Of a stretch of 13,923 bases of DNA, positions 13,066-13,923 are shown in pieces; positions within the stretch are counted from its first letter, which is position 1, and the number at the start of each line of letters is the position of its first letter. The stretch is from Methanoculleus sp. UBA77. Lineage in GTDB: Archaea; Halobacteriota; Methanomicrobia; Methanomicrobiales; Methanoculleaceae. The notes below the pieces were generated by a model that saw only the letters and a program-made list of their open reading frames with translations, searched no databases and had not been told where the DNA came from. The position numbers and the translations under genes were made by a program. The stretch lies in contig DALN01000161.1 of the NCBI GenBank assembly GCA_002499455.1, positions 16,458 through 30,380 of the forward strand, read 5' to 3'.

Positions 13066-13923
13066 TCACCGCCGCTCCTCGATCACCTTCCGGACGAGCG
13101 CTCTCCGGTCCGGCTTTCCTGCGGTGAGCGCCTGGAACTTCTCCTCGTAGATCGGTTTCTCGACCGAGTAGAACGTCCCGAGCGCGATCGGCGCCTCCCG
13201 GTCGTAGTCCCACTCCCGGATCTTCGCAAGAGCGCTCTCGAACCTGCCCGTCTCGACGTCGCCCTCCTTGAGCTCGTAGGCGTGCTCGTTGTAGTAGTCG
13301 GTCAGGTTGAAGTAGGTCGCGCAGATCTGGAGGACGTCGATGAACGAGAACCCCCGGTGCATGATCGCCTCCTTGAAGAGGTCTTTCAAGTGCCGGACCT
13401 TCTTCGTGTAGCCCCGGGCGATGTGGGTCCCTCCCGCGGCGAGGATCAACTCGAGCGGGTTGATCGGGTGCTCGGTGATCCCGCCGGGGGTGGAACGGCC
13501 TTTGAACCCGGTAGGGGACGTGGGTGTGTACTGCCCCGTCGTCAGCCCGTAGACCCGGTTGTCGTGGACGATGACGGTGATGTCGCTGTTCCGTTTTGCC
13601 GCGAAGATGAGGTGGTCGAGGCCCTCGGCGTAGATGTCCCCGTCCCCGACGTGGCAGATCACCTTGAGGTCCGGGTTTGCGAGGCGTATGCCGGTGGCCG
13701 CCGGGATCGAACGGCCGTGGATGGCGTAGAAACTGTTGACATTCAGGTAATCGGCCAGTTTCCCGTGGCACCCGATCCCGCTGAGAATGACGAAGTTCTC
13801 AAGCGGTATCCCCTCCTCAGCCGAGAGTTCCGCGATCGCCGACTTCATCATGTGCTGGATCGAGAAGTTGCCGCAGCCGGGGCACCAGGTGTTCTGCGCC
13901 GGGCTGATGAGGTCGCCGGCCGG
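13066..13923 (-). CDS. 2-oxoacid:ferredoxin oxidoreductase, beta subunit (5' end cut)
   Basis: This is the TPP-binding beta subunit of a 2-oxoacid:ferredoxin oxidoreductase, which oxidatively decarboxylates 2-oxoacids to acyl-CoA with ferredoxin, or runs in reverse for CO2 assimilation. The frame is open to the window edge; 285 residues are visible, starting PAGDLISPAQNTWCPGCGNF, so only a few N-terminal residues are missing. An apparent start at 13851 is internal, since WCPGCGN upstream is conserved. Further motifs are LSGIGCHGK, the HGRSIPAATG segment, VGDGDIYAEGLDHL and HDNRVYGLTTGQYTPTSP, the GDGD...N thiamine pyrophosphate site, and a beta-C-terminal domain ending in VIEERR. The form matches the two-subunit (alpha-gamma fused plus beta) enzymes. 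The alpha gene should lie just outside the window. The substrate (pyruvate, 2-oxoglutarate or other) cannot be told. Confidence 0.95.
   Translation of the reverse strand, partial: PAGDLISPAQNTWCPGCGNFSIQHMMKSAIAELSAEEGIPLENFVILSGIGCHGKLADYLNVNSFYAIHGRSIPAATGIRLANPDLKVICHVGDGDIYAEGLDHLIFAAKRNSDITVIVHDNRVYGLTTGQYTPTSPTGFKGRSTPGGITEHPINPLELILAAGGTHIARGYTKKVRHLKDLFKEAIMHRGFSFIDVLQICATYFNLTDYYNEHAYELKEGDVETGRFESALAKIREWDYDREAPIALGTFYSVEKPIYEEKFQALTAGKPDRRALVRKVIEERR

Overview
The window looks like chromosome from a GC-rich archaeon, most likely a methanogen of the order Methanomicrobiales (Methanoculleus-like). Direct support for Archaea is an sn-glycerol-1-phosphate dehydrogenase (EgsA), which makes the archaeal lipid backbone, an archaeal-type prolyl-tRNA synthetase with a C-terminal Cys4 zinc domain and a terminal Tyr, the mainly archaeal families UPF0179 and DUF63, Shine-Dalgarno (SD) motifs of GGAG/GAGGT type mixed with apparently leaderless starts, and TATA-like boxes about 25 nt before probable transcription starts. 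The genus is an inference from gene content and base composition, not proven here.

Layout. Positions 1-227 are non-coding and carry a GC-rich inverted repeat plus copies of a short palindrome. An operon on the minus strand follows: egsA, then a Cys-rich UPF0179 protein (1766 down to 228). Only 11 bp away and divergent is a plus-strand operon: DUF63 membrane protein, SpoIIM/DUF95 membrane protein and proS (1778-4649). A small two-zinc-ribbon protein (5106 down to 4651) ends 1 bp from proS. After a 375-bp gap comes a DUF362 protein (5482-6459, plus), whose 3' end overlaps that of mntP (6967 down to 6407, minus). Divergent from mntP is a long gene (7056-8996, plus) encoding N-carbamoylputrescine amidase fused to agmatine deiminase.

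Everything after that is on the minus strand. Read in transcription order it is: a 2-oxoacid:ferredoxin oxidoreductase beta subunit cut by the window edge (13923 down to 13066), a frameshifted remnant of a short-chain dehydrogenase C-terminus, an AT-rich promoter region with a hairpin, an MFS transporter, a SagB-type nitroreductase predicted to be a lipoprotein, a 179-bp gap with a second copy of the inverted repeat, a small cytosolic nitroreductase, and a TMEM175-family potassium-channel-like protein.

How the genes fit together. Most are housekeeping: lipid backbone synthesis, translation, manganese export, putrescine synthesis and ferredoxin-linked 2-oxoacid metabolism. The fused gene contains both enzymes needed to turn agmatine into putrescine in one polypeptide, and it is the most notable coding feature. 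The MFS and SagB-lipoprotein pair, 22 bp apart, looks like a small envelope module of unknown purpose. Non-coding points of interest are the two dispersed repeat families, one copy of which forms part of a coding sequence, the 18-bp near-palindrome between mntP and the putrescine gene, the tail-to-tail gene overlaps, and the dehydrogenase remnant. I saw no CRISPR array, tRNA, rRNA, transposase or prophage gene.
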